From the NCBI GenBank assembly GCA_026417535.1, contig JAOADB010000001.1:1-32515 (forward strand): 32,515 nt of DNA, written 5' to 3'. Position 1 is the first letter of the stretch. Every line of letters starts with the position of its first letter. Shown here piece by piece: positions 15,772 to 22,826 of this stretch. The position numbers and the translations under genes are program-made. The notes under the pieces were generated by a model. The model searched no databases, was not told the DNA's origin, and saw only the letters and a list, made by a program, of their open reading frames with translations. Source of the DNA: Caldilineales bacterium. GTDB lineage: Bacteria; Chloroflexota; Anaerolineae; J102.

Positions 15772-16865
15772 GACCCTTCCTCCGGCTGGGGCGCCGCCGT
15801 CAGCAGGAAGTGAGCGTGGACGCCAGTAGCGCTGCCCGGGACGGGGCTTTCGATTTGCAGGGCGCTGCCGTGACGGCGCAGCACCTCTTCGACCAGGGCC
15901 AAACCTAGGCCGCTGCCGGCCTGCTCCGGCGCCGCGGCGCGGTAGAAGCGCTGGGTAATGTAGGGCAGGTGCTGGGGAGGGATGCCGGGACCGGTATCGC
16001 TCACGGCGCACCTCACACCCGCGGCCTCGCAGCGCAGGCTAAGGGTAACGCAGTCGCCGGGCCGGCTGTATTTGACCGCGTTGTCCAGCAGGTTAAGCCA
16101 AACGCGCAACAACGCGTCGGCGTCGCCAAGTACAGGGGGCAAGGGGGCGTCAGCCTCTAGCGTCAGCGTAATTCCCTTGGTCGCAGCCTGAGCGCTCATT
16201 TGCTGCATGGCAATCTCGGCCAAGGGCAGCAGGTCCACAGGACGCAGGTCTAAGTCGCCACCGGTTTCCAGCCGGCCCAGGTCTAACATCGCGTTGACCA
16301 GACGAATGGCGCGCTGTGTCTCTTCCTTGAGCAGCCGCAGCGACTCGACGCGCGTCGGTTCAGATAGGTTGGGAAGCGCCTGTACCTCGGCGTGGGTCAG
16401 GATGGTGGTCAGAGGCGTGCGCAGCTCATGGCCCAGGTCGTTGAGCAAACGGCTGCTGGCTCGCACCGCCCGCTGCTGCTCCGTGGCATCGAAGAGGAAA
16501 ACCAGCGCGCCGTCTTCGCTGATCCAGGCCCGCAACCAGCGATCGCGCGGCAGCGCTACCAGCCGGTAGCGGCTGCCCACGGCCTCTTCGTCGGCCAGCA
16601 AATGGTCAACCCATTCTTCTTTTGGCCAGGGGCTGCCGCGAGCCGGCAGGTCCAGCAGGCGTTGGGCGGCCGGGTTGGCGTACTGTACCTGGCCTTCAGG
16701 AGCAAGGCGCAGCACACCAAAGGGGGCATCGTCGAGCGTGCGGCCGAGGACCCATCGCCACCGGCGGCGGCTGGCCACGCGATCCAACCAGACCGCCCCA
16801 CTGACCAACGTGGCCAGCAGGGCGATCAAGACAAAGAGGATAAGTCTCAGATCGAGAATGACCAT
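15768..16865 (-). CDS. Sensor histidine kinase (PAS-HisKA-HATPase)
   Basis: A 365-residue membrane kinase. One hydrophobic helix at about 7-27 anchors it, with almost nothing outside the membrane. A PAS-like domain follows (about 45-130). The HisKA dimerisation helix has the phospho-acceptor H146 (LGHELRTPLTTIL), and the ATPase domain shows the N box (NLLDNAVKYS, about 258-267), G1 (DTGPGI, 290-295) and G2 (GSGLGLAL, 317-324). It should autophosphorylate and pass phosphate to the regulator at 13602-14249. Since it lacks its own outside domain, an external signal would have to come through a partner; the glycosidase-like protein whose gene overlaps its stop by four bases is the natural candidate. 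The upstream AGGT spacing supports the ATG at 16865. Confidence 0.93.
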   Translation of the reverse strand: MVILDLRLILFVLIALLATLVSGAVWLDRVASRRRWRWVLGRTLDDAPFGVLRLAPEGQVQYANPAAQRLLDLPARGSPWPKEEWVDHLLADEEAVGSRYRLVALPRDRWLRAWISEDGALVFLFDATEQQRAVRASSRLLNDLGHELRTPLTTILTHAEVQALPNLSEPTRVESLRLLKEETQRAIRLVNAMLDLGRLETGGDLDLRPVDLLPLAEIAMQQMSAQAATKGITLTLEADAPLPPVLGDADALLRVWLNLLDNAVKYSRPGDCVTLSLRCEAAGVRCAVSDTGPGIPPQHLPYITQRFYRAAAPEQAGSGLGLALVEEVLRRHGSALQIESPVPGSATGVHAHFLLTAAPQPEEGS

Positions 16866-16945
16866 AGATGACCTGGTGATGCTGTCGTTGCCAGCATTCT
16901 ACCCTGGTCTCGGTCTATTGAGAGGTTTGAGAGATCCGCCAGATG

Positions 16946-18397
16946 TCACCCCTTCACCACGGCGATGGGCCGCAGACGGGCAACTTTGCGGGCGATGCCG
17001 GCGTTGTGGACGACCTCGACCACGCGGCTAACATCCTTATAGGCGATAGGCGCCTCCTCGGCCAGACCGCTCATGCTGCCGGCACGGACGACGATGCCGC
17101 CCGACTCCAGCTCGTTCTTGAGCCGGCTGCCCTGGACCTGTTTCTTAGCCGCAGCCCGGCTCATCTGCCGGCCGGCGCCGTGACAGGTCGAACCAAAGGT
17201 TTGGCGCATTGAGCCTTCGGTCCCGGCCAGGACGTAGCTGGCCGTGCCCATGCTCCCCGGCACGAGCACCGGTTGCCCGGCTTCCATGTAATCGGGCGGA
17301 AGGACATGGCTGCCCGGCCCGAAGGCGCGTGTGGCACCCTTGCGATGCACGCACACCCGCAGGTCCCGGCCGTCCACCTCGTGGATTTCCAGTTTGGCCA
17401 TGTTGTGGGCGATGTCGTACACCTGGCGCAGGTCCCCGCCCTTCACCTTGCCGGCCCGCACGGCCTCGAAGGCCTGGCGAGTCTGATGGGTGAGGGCCTG
17501 GCGGTTGGCCCAGGCAAAATTGGCCGCCGCGGCCATGGCGGCGATGTAATCCTGGCCCTCTGGCGACTGGATCGGCGCGCAGACGAGCTGGCGGTCGGGC
17601 AGGGTGATGCCGTAACGCTTGACCGCGCCCTGGAACAGGTTGACGTAGTCGGTGCAGACCTGATGCCCCAACCCGCGCGAGCCGCAATGGATCTGCACGA
17701 CGACCTGACCGGGGAAGAGGCCAAAGGCGCGGGCGATCTCCTCGTCGAAAATTTCGTCCACGACGTCAATTTCGGCGAAGTGGTTGCCGGCGCCCAAGGT
17801 GCCGAGCTGGTCTTGACCGCGTTTCTTGGCCTCCTTGCTCACCTTGTCGGCGCGAGCACCCGGCATCGTCCCGTTCTCCTCGGTGTGGACCAGGTCTTCA
17901 CGTCGGGCCATGCCCCGCTTCAGGGTCCAGGCGGCGCCGGTTTCCAGCACCTCGTCCATTTCCTTGTCGCTCAGGCGGATAAAACCCTCGACGCCCACAC
18001 CGCTGGGCACCTTATGATAGAGGGCCGTGGCCAGGTCTTGCAGATACGGCCGCACCTCGCCTTCTTCCATCTCCGAGGCCAGCAGACGCACGCCGCAGTT
18101 GATGTCATACCCGACGCCTCCGGGCGAAATGACTCCGTCCTCGACCCGCGTGGCCACGACGCCGCCGATGCTGAAGCCGTAGCCCTGGTGGATATCGGGC
18201 ATGGCCAGCGCGTACTTGACGATGCCCGGCAAGGTGGCCGTGTTCACCAACTGGTCGAGGGACTGATCGCCCAACGCCGCCTGCAGGATGGCCTCATCGG
18301 CATAAATCCGCGCCGGCACACGCATATCGGCGCGGAACGACTTGTCAATTTCATACAGATAAGGACCGATCTGGCGCAAATCCTTGCGTGTAACCAT
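16946..18397 (-). CDS. rtcB: RNA-splicing ligase RtcB
   Basis: A 483-residue RNA ligase that joins 2',3'-cyclic-phosphate or 3'-phosphate ends to 5'-hydroxyl ends using GTP and manganese, acting in tRNA or damaged-RNA repair. All key residues are visible: D98 and C101 (DINCGVR), H206 (GAGNHF), H237 (HCGSRG), H331 (IAHN) and the guanylylated histidine H406 ([10 protein letters not shown]). Length is normal. ATG at 18397 follows AAGGAGG after an 11-12-base spacer. There is no archease gene next to it. The leader immediately before the Shine-Dalgarno site holds a long inverted array of 7-base words (18424-18569), which in the transcript would fold into a long double-stranded stem. That is an unusual place for such a structure, and it may control translation. 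Confidence 0.97.
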   Translation of the reverse strand: MVTRKDLRQIGPYLYEIDKSFRADMRVPARIYADEAILQAALGDQSLDQLVNTATLPGIVKYALAMPDIHQGYGFSIGGVVATRVEDGVISPGGVGYDINCGVRLLASEMEEGEVRPYLQDLATALYHKVPSGVGVEGFIRLSDKEMDEVLETGAAWTLKRGMARREDLVHTEENGTMPGARADKVSKEAKKRGQDQLGTLGAGNHFAEIDVVDEIFDEEIARAFGLFPGQVVVQIHCGSRGLGHQVCTDYVNLFQGAVKRYGITLPDRQLVCAPIQSPEGQDYIAAMAAAANFAWANRQALTHQTRQAFEAVRAGKVKGGDLRQVYDIAHNMAKLEIHEVDGRDLRVCVHRKGATRAFGPGSHVLPPDYMEAGQPVLVPGSMGTASYVLAGTEGSMRQTFGSTCHGAGRQMSRAAAKKQVQGSRLKNELESGGIVVRAGSMSGLAEEAPIAYKDVSRVVEVVHNAGIARKVARLRPIAVVKG

Positions 18398-18423
18398 AAT
18401 GACAAAAAACCTCCTTTTGGATT

Positions 18424-18569
18424 GGTTACTGGTTACTGGTTACTGGTTACTGGTTATTGGTTACTGGTTATTGATAACTAAGAAAACCGCATCTTTCAAC
18501 TTATTAAACCAACAACCAATACCTAGTAACCAATACCTAGTAACCAATAACCAGTTACCAATTACCAGC
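18424..18569. repeat. GGTTACT-word inverted array B1
   Basis: Seven exact tandem 7-base units run from 18424 to 18472 (GGTTACT or GGTTATT). After a 34-base AT-rich spacer, nine tandem 7-base units run from 18507 to 18569 (AACCAAT, ACCTAGT, AACCAGT and similar), roughly the reverse complement. The whole is an imperfect hairpin in the rtcB leader, ending a few bases before its Shine-Dalgarno site. The remainder of the 560-base gap 18398-18957 holds palindrome copy 4, array C1 and a candidate promoter. Confidence 0.9.
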
Positions 18570-18678
18570 CAAGCTGGAATAACGGCGAAACAGCCGGCCA
18601 GTCGTTATCACTTTATCGTAATGACTCAAGCCGATGATAGCCCAGGTTCCGACAGGGCTCCATCACAGGCGGACGAAA

Positions 18679-18711
18679 GATGTCACGCAAAATGGCATCT
18701 TGCGCTACGTC
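18679..18711. repeat. 33-base palindromic repeat, copy 4
   Basis: The arms GATGTCACGCAAAATG and CATCTTGCGCTACGTC surround a central G. It is the same length as copy 1, and the arms are extended by GGACG before and CGTCC after the core. It lies in the intergenic gap between rtcB and the DUF5763-like gene. Confidence 0.8.
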
Positions 18712-18834
18712 TTGCGTCCGTCGTGCTGGCGAGCGGCCGCTGGCAGGAAGGGAAGCCCCATCCGGAACATAAGGCAGTGGGCCAAGTATTTACATTTTAT
18801 CACACAACTGCTCCGACGGGCCTCCTTTCACCTC

Positions 18835-18881
18835 CCATCGTCCATCGTCTAACCCATCGTCCATCATCCACCGTGCATCGT
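18835..18881. repeat. CCATCGT-word array C1
   Basis: Tandem 7-base units CCATCGT, CCATCGT, then after CTAAC, CCATCGT, CCATCAT, CCACCGT, GCATCGT. It lies just upstream of the DUF5763-like gene. An inverted short copy (GATCGATGGACGATG) lies just downstream of the same gene at 19655. Confidence 0.8.
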
Positions 18882-18888
18882 CTGACAA

Positions 18889-18917
18889 TTGCGCGTCTTT
18901 TGCGCCTCCGTTATGAT
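18889..18917 (+). promoter_or_regulatory. Candidate promoter of the DUF5763-like gene
   Basis: TTGCGC (18889-18894) and TATGAT (18912-18917) are 17 bases apart. Transcription would start near 18924, about 34 bases before the ATG. Confidence 0.45.
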
Positions 18918-18957
18918 GAAGCCAACGCCCGTCCTTGCTCCCCTCAGGAGAAACCCC

Positions 18958-19644
18958 ATGAGCACACCCACCCGTCTTTGCGCCGCCACCACCAAGGCCG
19001 GCACGCCTTGCAAACGGCCTGCCCGCCCCGGTTCGGCCTATTGCGCCACCCACGCCGCACTGGAAACGGCTCCCGCCCCGCCCCAACCCGAAACCGTGGC
19101 CGAAGCCACCCCGCCTGCGCCGACGGCCCCAACCCCAGCAACGCCTTCGGCCGACGCCACCCAGGCCCTGCGTGAGCTAGCCCGCGAGCTCAACGAGTTG
19201 GCTGCCGAGCTGCAGCGGCTTGTGCCCGAGTACGCGGCTCCGCCTTTCTCACCCCAGGCCCTGCGCAACCTGCTCCATCACGGCCTGGAGCGGTTGGCAC
19301 CTGGTCAGCGTCTGCAAATCCTGGCCGACCTGCGGGCCAGTTTCGAGGGGACATCGCTGGAAGATTTCAAGGACGTCGAGACCTGGAAAGGGCTGTGGTA
19401 CACCCTCAACTACCTGGTCACGAGTGAGGCCGGTCGCCGCAAGGACTGGCTGATCGAACGGCTGCAGCGCCTGCCGGGCATTGGCACGGTGGCCGGCCTC
19501 AAGGAGATGCTGGCCGATACGCCGCCGGAAGAGTTCCTGAAACCCGAAACGTGGAAGGGCCTGTGGTTCATCGCCCACTACGAACTCCAAACCCAGGCGG
19601 CTGCCCTCAAGCGTCGCCTGCTCGGCGGCGAGAGCGGCGAGTAG
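18958..19644 (+). CDS. DUF5763-like zinc-motif protein with a repeated carboxy-terminal module
   Basis: A 228-residue protein with three parts. Residues 8-32 contain a Cys-x9-Cys-x10-Cys-x2-His motif in the context CAATTKAGTPCKRPA...SAYCATH, which matches my recollection of DUF5763-type knuckles; its role is not known. Residues 37-68 are a Pro/Ala/Thr-rich linker. The rest is helical and contains a duplicated module: SLEDFKDVETWKGLWYTLNY (about 133-152) and TPPEEFLKPETWKGLWFIAHY (about 188-208). A coiled-coil-like stretch (LRELARELNELAAELQRL) lies at 71-88. ATG at 18958 has AGGAG 7 bases upstream. The gene is alone on its strand and is flanked by inverted CCATCGT-word repeats. No function can be assigned; metal or nucleic-acid binding is possible. 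Confidence 0.8.
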   Translation: MSTPTRLCAATTKAGTPCKRPARPGSAYCATHAALETAPAPPQPETVAEATPPAPTAPTPATPSADATQALRELARELNELAAELQRLVPEYAAPPFSPQALRNLLHHGLERLAPGQRLQILADLRASFEGTSLEDFKDVETWKGLWYTLNYLVTSEAGRRKDWLIERLQRLPGIGTVAGLKEMLADTPPEEFLKPETWKGLWFIAHYELQTQAAALKRRLLGGESGE

Positions 19645-19654
19645 CCGGGCAGAT

Positions 19655-19674
19655 CGATGGACGATGAATGGAAG
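19655..19674. repeat. CCATCGT-word element C2
   Basis: GATCGATGGACGATGAATGG, the reverse complement of the C1 word, lies 10 bases beyond the DUF5763-like stop codon. Together C1 and C2 bracket that gene in inverted orientation. Confidence 0.5.
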
Positions 19675-19721
19675 CGTCCGTCGTCGTTTGTCTGCGGTTT
19701 CGGTGATTCGGCCTCAATTCA

Positions 19722-19762
19722 GGACGGAAGACGAAGGATGAAAAATCGTCGTCCTTCGTCCT
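19722..19762. repeat. GACGAA-word inverted element A7
   Basis: Three tandem 7-base units (GGACGGA, AGACGAA, GGATGAA) face a right arm TCGTCGTCCTTCGTCC, giving a stem of about 18 bases. It lies upstream of the glycosyltransferase gene. Confidence 0.7.
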
Positions 19763-19771
19763 GTTCTTATG

Positions 19772-19798
19772 CCGATGGGAGAACGAAAGCCCCATCGG
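19772..19798 (+). other. Hairpin just before the glycosyltransferase start
   Basis: CCGATGGG and CCCATCGG pair perfectly over an 11-base loop, 15 bases before the ATG at 19814. In the transcript it would cover the region where a ribosome binding site is expected; no clear Shine-Dalgarno sequence is present otherwise. Confidence 0.5.
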
Positions 19799-19813
19799 AA
19801 CGGTGAAACCAGC

Positions 19814-20512
19814 ATGAACCAAGCACCCGACCCGGCCATCCTTGCCCTCATCCCTGCCTACAACGAAGCGGCCCACATCGGTGCGGTCGTCACGGCCACG
19901 CGGGGTTATCTGCCGGTGCTGGTGGTGGATGACGGTTCGACCGATGCCACGGCGGCAATAGCGACGGCGGCCGGCGCTATCGTGCTATCGCAACGACCCA
20001 ATCAAGGGAAGGGCGCGGCCTTGCGCCTGGGGTTTCGGCAAGCCTTGGCGACTGGTTACGAAGCCGTCATCACCCTGGATGCCGACGGTCAACACGCTCC
20101 CGACGACATCCCGCGTTTTCTGGAATGTTATCGCGTTACTCAGGCCGATTTGATCATCGGCGCCCGCGATTTCGGCCACATCCCACCGGTGCGCCGTCTA
20201 GCCAACATCCTGGGGCGTTTGTCGTTTTCCTGGGCCGTAGGGCAACCCATCCCCGACAACCAATCGGGCTATCGTCTGCTCAGCCGGCGCTTGCTGGAGC
20301 GCGCCCTGGCCGGCCGCGAAACGGGTTACGAGTTCGAGGTCGAGATGATCGTGCTGTGCCTGGAAGCCGGTTATCGCCTGGAGTGGGTTCCCATCCGCAC
20401 CATCTACGCCCACGAGACCAGCCACATCCGGCCGTTGCCTCACGTCATCCACTTCACCCGCTTGGTCTGGCAAACCCGGCGCCGGATGCGCCGCCGCGGT
20501 GATAACTGGTAA
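19814..20512 (+). CDS. Family 2 glycosyltransferase (polyprenyl-phosphate-sugar synthase-like)
   Basis: A 232-residue GT-A fold enzyme. The order of motifs is classical: LIPAYNEAAHIG (12-23), VVDDGSTDAT (37-46), NQGKGAALRLGF (63-74) and the metal-binding DADGQH (89-94), then a QSGYRLL acceptor-site segment and an FEVEM pair. The family includes dolichol- and undecaprenyl-phosphate mannose or glucose synthases, which charge a lipid carrier with a sugar from a nucleotide donor at the inner membrane face. There is no carboxy-terminal membrane segment, so it belongs to the soluble or peripheral type. ATG at 19814 is chosen by fit to the family; an upstream ATG at 19769 lies inside a hairpin. The last codons and the stop are supplied by a repeat, B2. 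Such a donor enzyme could serve the GT-C-like protein at 85-1443. Confidence 0.88.
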   Translation: MNQAPDPAILALIPAYNEAAHIGAVVTATRGYLPVLVVDDGSTDATAAIATAAGAIVLSQRPNQGKGAALRLGFRQALATGYEAVITLDADGQHAPDDIPRFLECYRVTQADLIIGARDFGHIPPVRRLANILGRLSFSWAVGQPIPDNQSGYRLLSRRLLERALAGRETGYEFEVEMIVLCLEAGYRLEWVPIRTIYAHETSHIRPLPHVIHFTRLVWQTRRRMRRRGDNW

Positions 20513-20532
20513 CTGGTAACCAGTTACCAGTT
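20504..20532. repeat. AACTGGT-word palindrome B2
   Basis: AACTGGTAACTGGT and its exact reverse complement ACCAGTTACCAGTT meet at one central base. This is the same word as B1 in perfect palindromic form. It spans the final codons and stop codon of the glycosyltransferase gene. Confidence 0.85.
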
Positions 20533-20547
20533 ACTAGTCCCTCATTC

Positions 20548-20590
20548 ACCCTCCAGCAGGCGAGCACTCGTGCCGGACCTGCGGGAGGGT
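20548..20590. terminator. Long hairpin between convergent glycosyltransferase and rplL genes
   Basis: ACCCTCC-A-GCAGG pairs with CCTGC-G-GGAGGGT, with an inner GCAC/GTGC stem. It lies 15 bases beyond rplL and 35 beyond the glycosyltransferase. Neither side has a strong T run, so its role as a terminator is probable by position but unproven. Confidence 0.45.
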
Positions 20591-20605
20591 AGGCCGCAAG
20601 GGTGC

Positions 20606-20995
20606 CTATTTGATCTCGGCCACGGCGCCTTCGGCTTCGAGCTTGGCTTTGGCCTCCATGGCCACTTCCTTGCTCACGCCTTCCAACAGGGTGGTCGGCA
20701 CGCCTTCGACCGCGTCCTTGGCCTCTTTCAGGCCCAGGTTGGTCAGCTGGCGCACGACTTTGATCACGGGGATCTTGTTGGGGCCGCTTTCCTTGAGGAT
20801 GACGCTGAATTCGGTCTGTTCCTCTACCGGTTCCGGCGCGGCCGCTGCGGCGGGGGCGCCGGGTAGCGGACCGGCTACGGCCACAGGCGCGGCGGCGGTG
20901 ACGCCCCAGCGCTCTTCCAGCATTTTCTTGAGTTGGGCAGCCTCGAGCAGGGTAAGCGAGCTCAGTTCCTGGTAAAGCTTTTCGAGATCGGCCAT
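20606..20995 (-). CDS. rplL: 50S ribosomal protein L7/L12
   Basis: A 129-residue stalk protein. The amino-terminal dimerisation domain ([29 protein letters not shown]) is followed by an Ala/Pro-rich hinge and the factor-binding carboxy domain, with EKTEFSVIL-like [21 protein letters not shown] and [13 protein letters not shown] in its usual place. It recruits translation factors to the ribosome. It is the last gene of the cluster, 69 bases after rplJ; AAGGAG lies 11 bases before the ATG. In many bacteria rpoB and rpoC come next, but here the following gene is a convergent glycosyltransferase. Confidence 0.97.
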   Translation of the reverse strand: MADLEKLYQELSSLTLLEAAQLKKMLEERWGVTAAAPVAVAGPLPGAPAAAAAPEPVEEQTEFSVILKESGPNKIPVIKVVRQLTNLGLKEAKDAVEGVPTTLLEGVSKEVAMEAKAKLEAEGAVAEIK

Positions 20996-21064
20996 GGTAA
21001 AACGGACTCCTTGAGCAAAAGGGATGAGATGGCGAAAGGGAAACGGAGAAACGATAGGGGCAGA

Positions 21065-21607
21065 TCAGGCCGCCGCTGCCGCGCCGCCTTCTTTGTCTAT
21101 GCGGGCCTGCAGCAGGCCGATGAGATCGCGGTGCGGCGCGGTGATCATGCCGACCAGGGTGGTCAACGGCGCGGCCAGGGCGCCCAACAGCTGCGCCAGC
21201 TGCACCTCACGTGTGGGCAGATCGGCCAGGGCCACCGCGCCGGCGGCGTCGAGCACGGTTTGGCCCAACACGGCGCCGCGAATCGTGAAATTGTCGCCCA
21301 TTTCTTTGGCGAAATCCCGCAGCACCTTGGCGCCAGCGGCAATGTCATCGCCTAGAAAGGCAAAACCGACAGGGCCGACCATGGCCTGTTCCGGCACGGG
21401 ATGACCCGTTTCGGTCAGCGCCAGGGCCATGAGGGTCTTCTTGGCGACAACAAAGCGGGCATTGGCCGACCGCAGCGCCCGGCGCAGGTTCTGCAGCTGG
21501 GGCACGGTCAGCGCGCGATACTCGGCCACAACCACGGCCTGGCTTTTGGCGATCTGCTCTTTGTATTCGTTGAGCAGCTCTTGTTTGCGTTCACGGGTAA
21601 CGGGCAA
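21065..21607 (-). CDS. rplJ: 50S ribosomal protein L10
   Basis: A 180-residue protein that anchors L7/L12 dimers to 23S rRNA. The family opening (PVTRERKQELLNEYKEQIAKSQAVVVAEYRALTV, read in pieces) and the central GPVGFAF and KVLRDFAKE segments are clear, and an alanine-rich end follows. The start codon is TTG at 21607, fixed by AGGAGGTG seven bases upstream; no ATG or GTG fits that site. Rare start codons in highly expressed ribosomal genes are notable. It is preceded by an L10-type leader with an intrinsic-terminator hairpin, so L10-L7/L12 complex probably represses its own synthesis. Confidence 0.96.
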   Translation of the reverse strand: MPVTRERKQELLNEYKEQIAKSQAVVVAEYRALTVPQLQNLRRALRSANARFVVAKKTLMALALTETGHPVPEQAMVGPVGFAFLGDDIAAGAKVLRDFAKEMGDNFTIRGAVLGQTVLDAAGAVALADLPTREVQLAQLLGALAAPLTTLVGMITAPHRDLIGLLQARIDKEGGAAAAA

Positions 21608-21636
21608 GGTGATTCACCTCCTGAGAGTGGGAGTTG

Positions 21637-21665
21637 GACGATGGAGTTCCATCATCTATCGTCTA
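21637..21665. repeat. CCATCGT-word hairpin C3 before rplJ
   Basis: GGACGATGGA and TCCATCATC/TATCGTC form a short hairpin of the C word. It lies between the L10 attenuator and the rplJ Shine-Dalgarno site. Confidence 0.55.
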
Positions 21666-21666
21666 G

Positions 21667-21702
21667 AAAAAAACTGCCTTCGCGCCGAGGACGCGAAGGC
21701 AG
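21667..21702 (-). terminator. Attenuator hairpin of the L10 leader
   Basis: On the minus strand CTGCCTTCGCG pairs perfectly with CGCGAAGGCAG over a 7-base loop and is followed by seven T. This is a textbook intrinsic terminator placed about 60 bases before the rplJ start codon, inside the cluster, so it must be conditional. Confidence 0.88.
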
Positions 21703-21800
21703 GAAGAACGTCAGTTGACGCCCTTTCCTTCGTTGTCTCGGCAGGACATTAAGAGGGACTAGCCCTCACCTGCTGTCATCGACGCCGACAGGGCAAAAGG
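21703..21800 (-). promoter_or_regulatory. Ribosomal protein L10 leader
   Basis: The minus strand carries a segment TTAATGTCCTGCCGAGACAA (21751-21732), which matches my recollection of the conserved core of L10 leaders, with GACAGCAGGTG before it. In that RNA family L10 complexed with L7/L12 binds the leader and tips folding toward the terminator. Exact boundaries are estimates. Confidence 0.7.
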
Positions 21801-21856
21801 GTATCGGTTTGATGGGAACGTGGCTGGCGCGGAATGGGTCCGCAAGGATGGCCTTC

Positions 21857-22573
21857 TCAGGCCAGAGCGCGCAGCGCTGTCAGGGCGTTCACGTCCACCC
21901 GCAGCGAGGGGCTCATCGTGGTCGTCAAATAGGCCTTTTTGATGTAGGCGCCCTTGCTGGCGGCGGGCTTGTTGCGCAGAACCGAATCCACGGCCGCGCC
22001 CAGATTGTGGAGCAACGCCTCGGTCTCGAAGCTGCGCTTGCCGAAGGGGATGTGGATGTTGGCGGTTTTGTCCACGCGATACTCGACGCGACCTTTGCGG
22101 GCCTCCTCGATGACGCGCTTGATCTCGGTGGGCTGGACGACCGTGCCGCTCTTAGGGCTGGGCATCAACCCACGCGGGCCGAGGATACGACCCAGGCGGC
22201 CGACCTTGCCCATGACTGCCGGCACGGCAATCGCCATGTCGAAATCGAGCCAGCCACCCTGAATCTGGGCGATGAGGTCATCCAGACCAACGTAGTCGGC
22301 GCCGGCCTCGCGGGCCATTTCGGCCGCTTCGGTGTCGGCAAAAACGAGAATACGCACCGTCTTGCCCATACCGCGGGGCATGACGACGACCCCACGCACC
22401 ATCTGATCGGCATGTCGCGGGTCCACGCCCATGCGCAGATGGAGCTCGAAGGTCTCATCGAAACGCGCGGGCGCGTTGGCTTTCAGCCATTCGAGGGCTT
22501 CCTGGGGCTGGTAAATTTTGGTGCTATCGAGTTGAGCTTTGAGCGAGCGATACTTTTTGCCGTGTTTGGGCAT
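21857..22573 (-). CDS. rplA: 50S ribosomal protein L1
   Basis: A 238-residue protein forming the L1 stalk of the large subunit and, in many bacteria, repressing its own operon. Family segments are clear: GKKYRSLKAQLD, ETFELHLRMGVDPRHADQMVRG, PRGMGKTVRILVFAD, GPRGLMPSPKSGTV and GRVEYRVDKTANIHIPFGK. ATG at 22573 has AGGAG 8 bases upstream. The 253-base gap to rplK is much wider than usual and contains a large composite word-hairpin. Confidence 0.97.
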   Translation of the reverse strand: MPKHGKKYRSLKAQLDSTKIYQPQEALEWLKANAPARFDETFELHLRMGVDPRHADQMVRGVVVMPRGMGKTVRILVFADTEAAEMAREAGADYVGLDDLIAQIQGGWLDFDMAIAVPAVMGKVGRLGRILGPRGLMPSPKSGTVVQPTEIKRVIEEARKGRVEYRVDKTANIHIPFGKRSFETEALLHNLGAAVDSVLRNKPAASKGAYIKKAYLTTTMSPSLRVDVNALTALRALA

Positions 22574-22664
22574 GATTCACACTCCTGTGGTGCTGGCGGA
22601 CCGAAGAGGTCCTCCCACATCAAGATGGATGTAACTTATTCAGCTTACCGTTTTCATCTTCCGA

Positions 22665-22790
22665 ATGGGTCGCCGTTGCCGCCATTGGGCTCGAAGGACG
22701 AAAGACGAACGAGGGAAGGCGACGTTTTTCCTCTTTCGTCTTCCGTCTTCCGTCTCTTCGACATGGGGCAAGGTCGGGAACGGGCCCATT
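22665..22790. repeat. Composite GACGAA-word inverted element A6
   Basis: The left arm has GGACGAA and AGACGAA words (22696-22709). The right arm has TTTCGTC, TTCCGTC, TTCCGTC (22734-22754). Outside them CCGCCATTGG (22679-22688) and CATGGGGCAAGGTCGGGAA (from 22762) match the flanks of A4, and the outer ATGGG...CCCAT segments also pair. The whole 126 bases can fold as one imperfect hairpin between rplK and rplA. Confidence 0.8.
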
Positions 22791-22826
22791 ACGGACATCG
22801 GCCGATTATAGGCCGATCAAAACGGG

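Noticed and set aside
18424-18569. Possible CRISPR array
   Set aside because: Units are 7 bases with no spacers of 25-40 bases, and the second half is inverted. There are no cas genes nearby.
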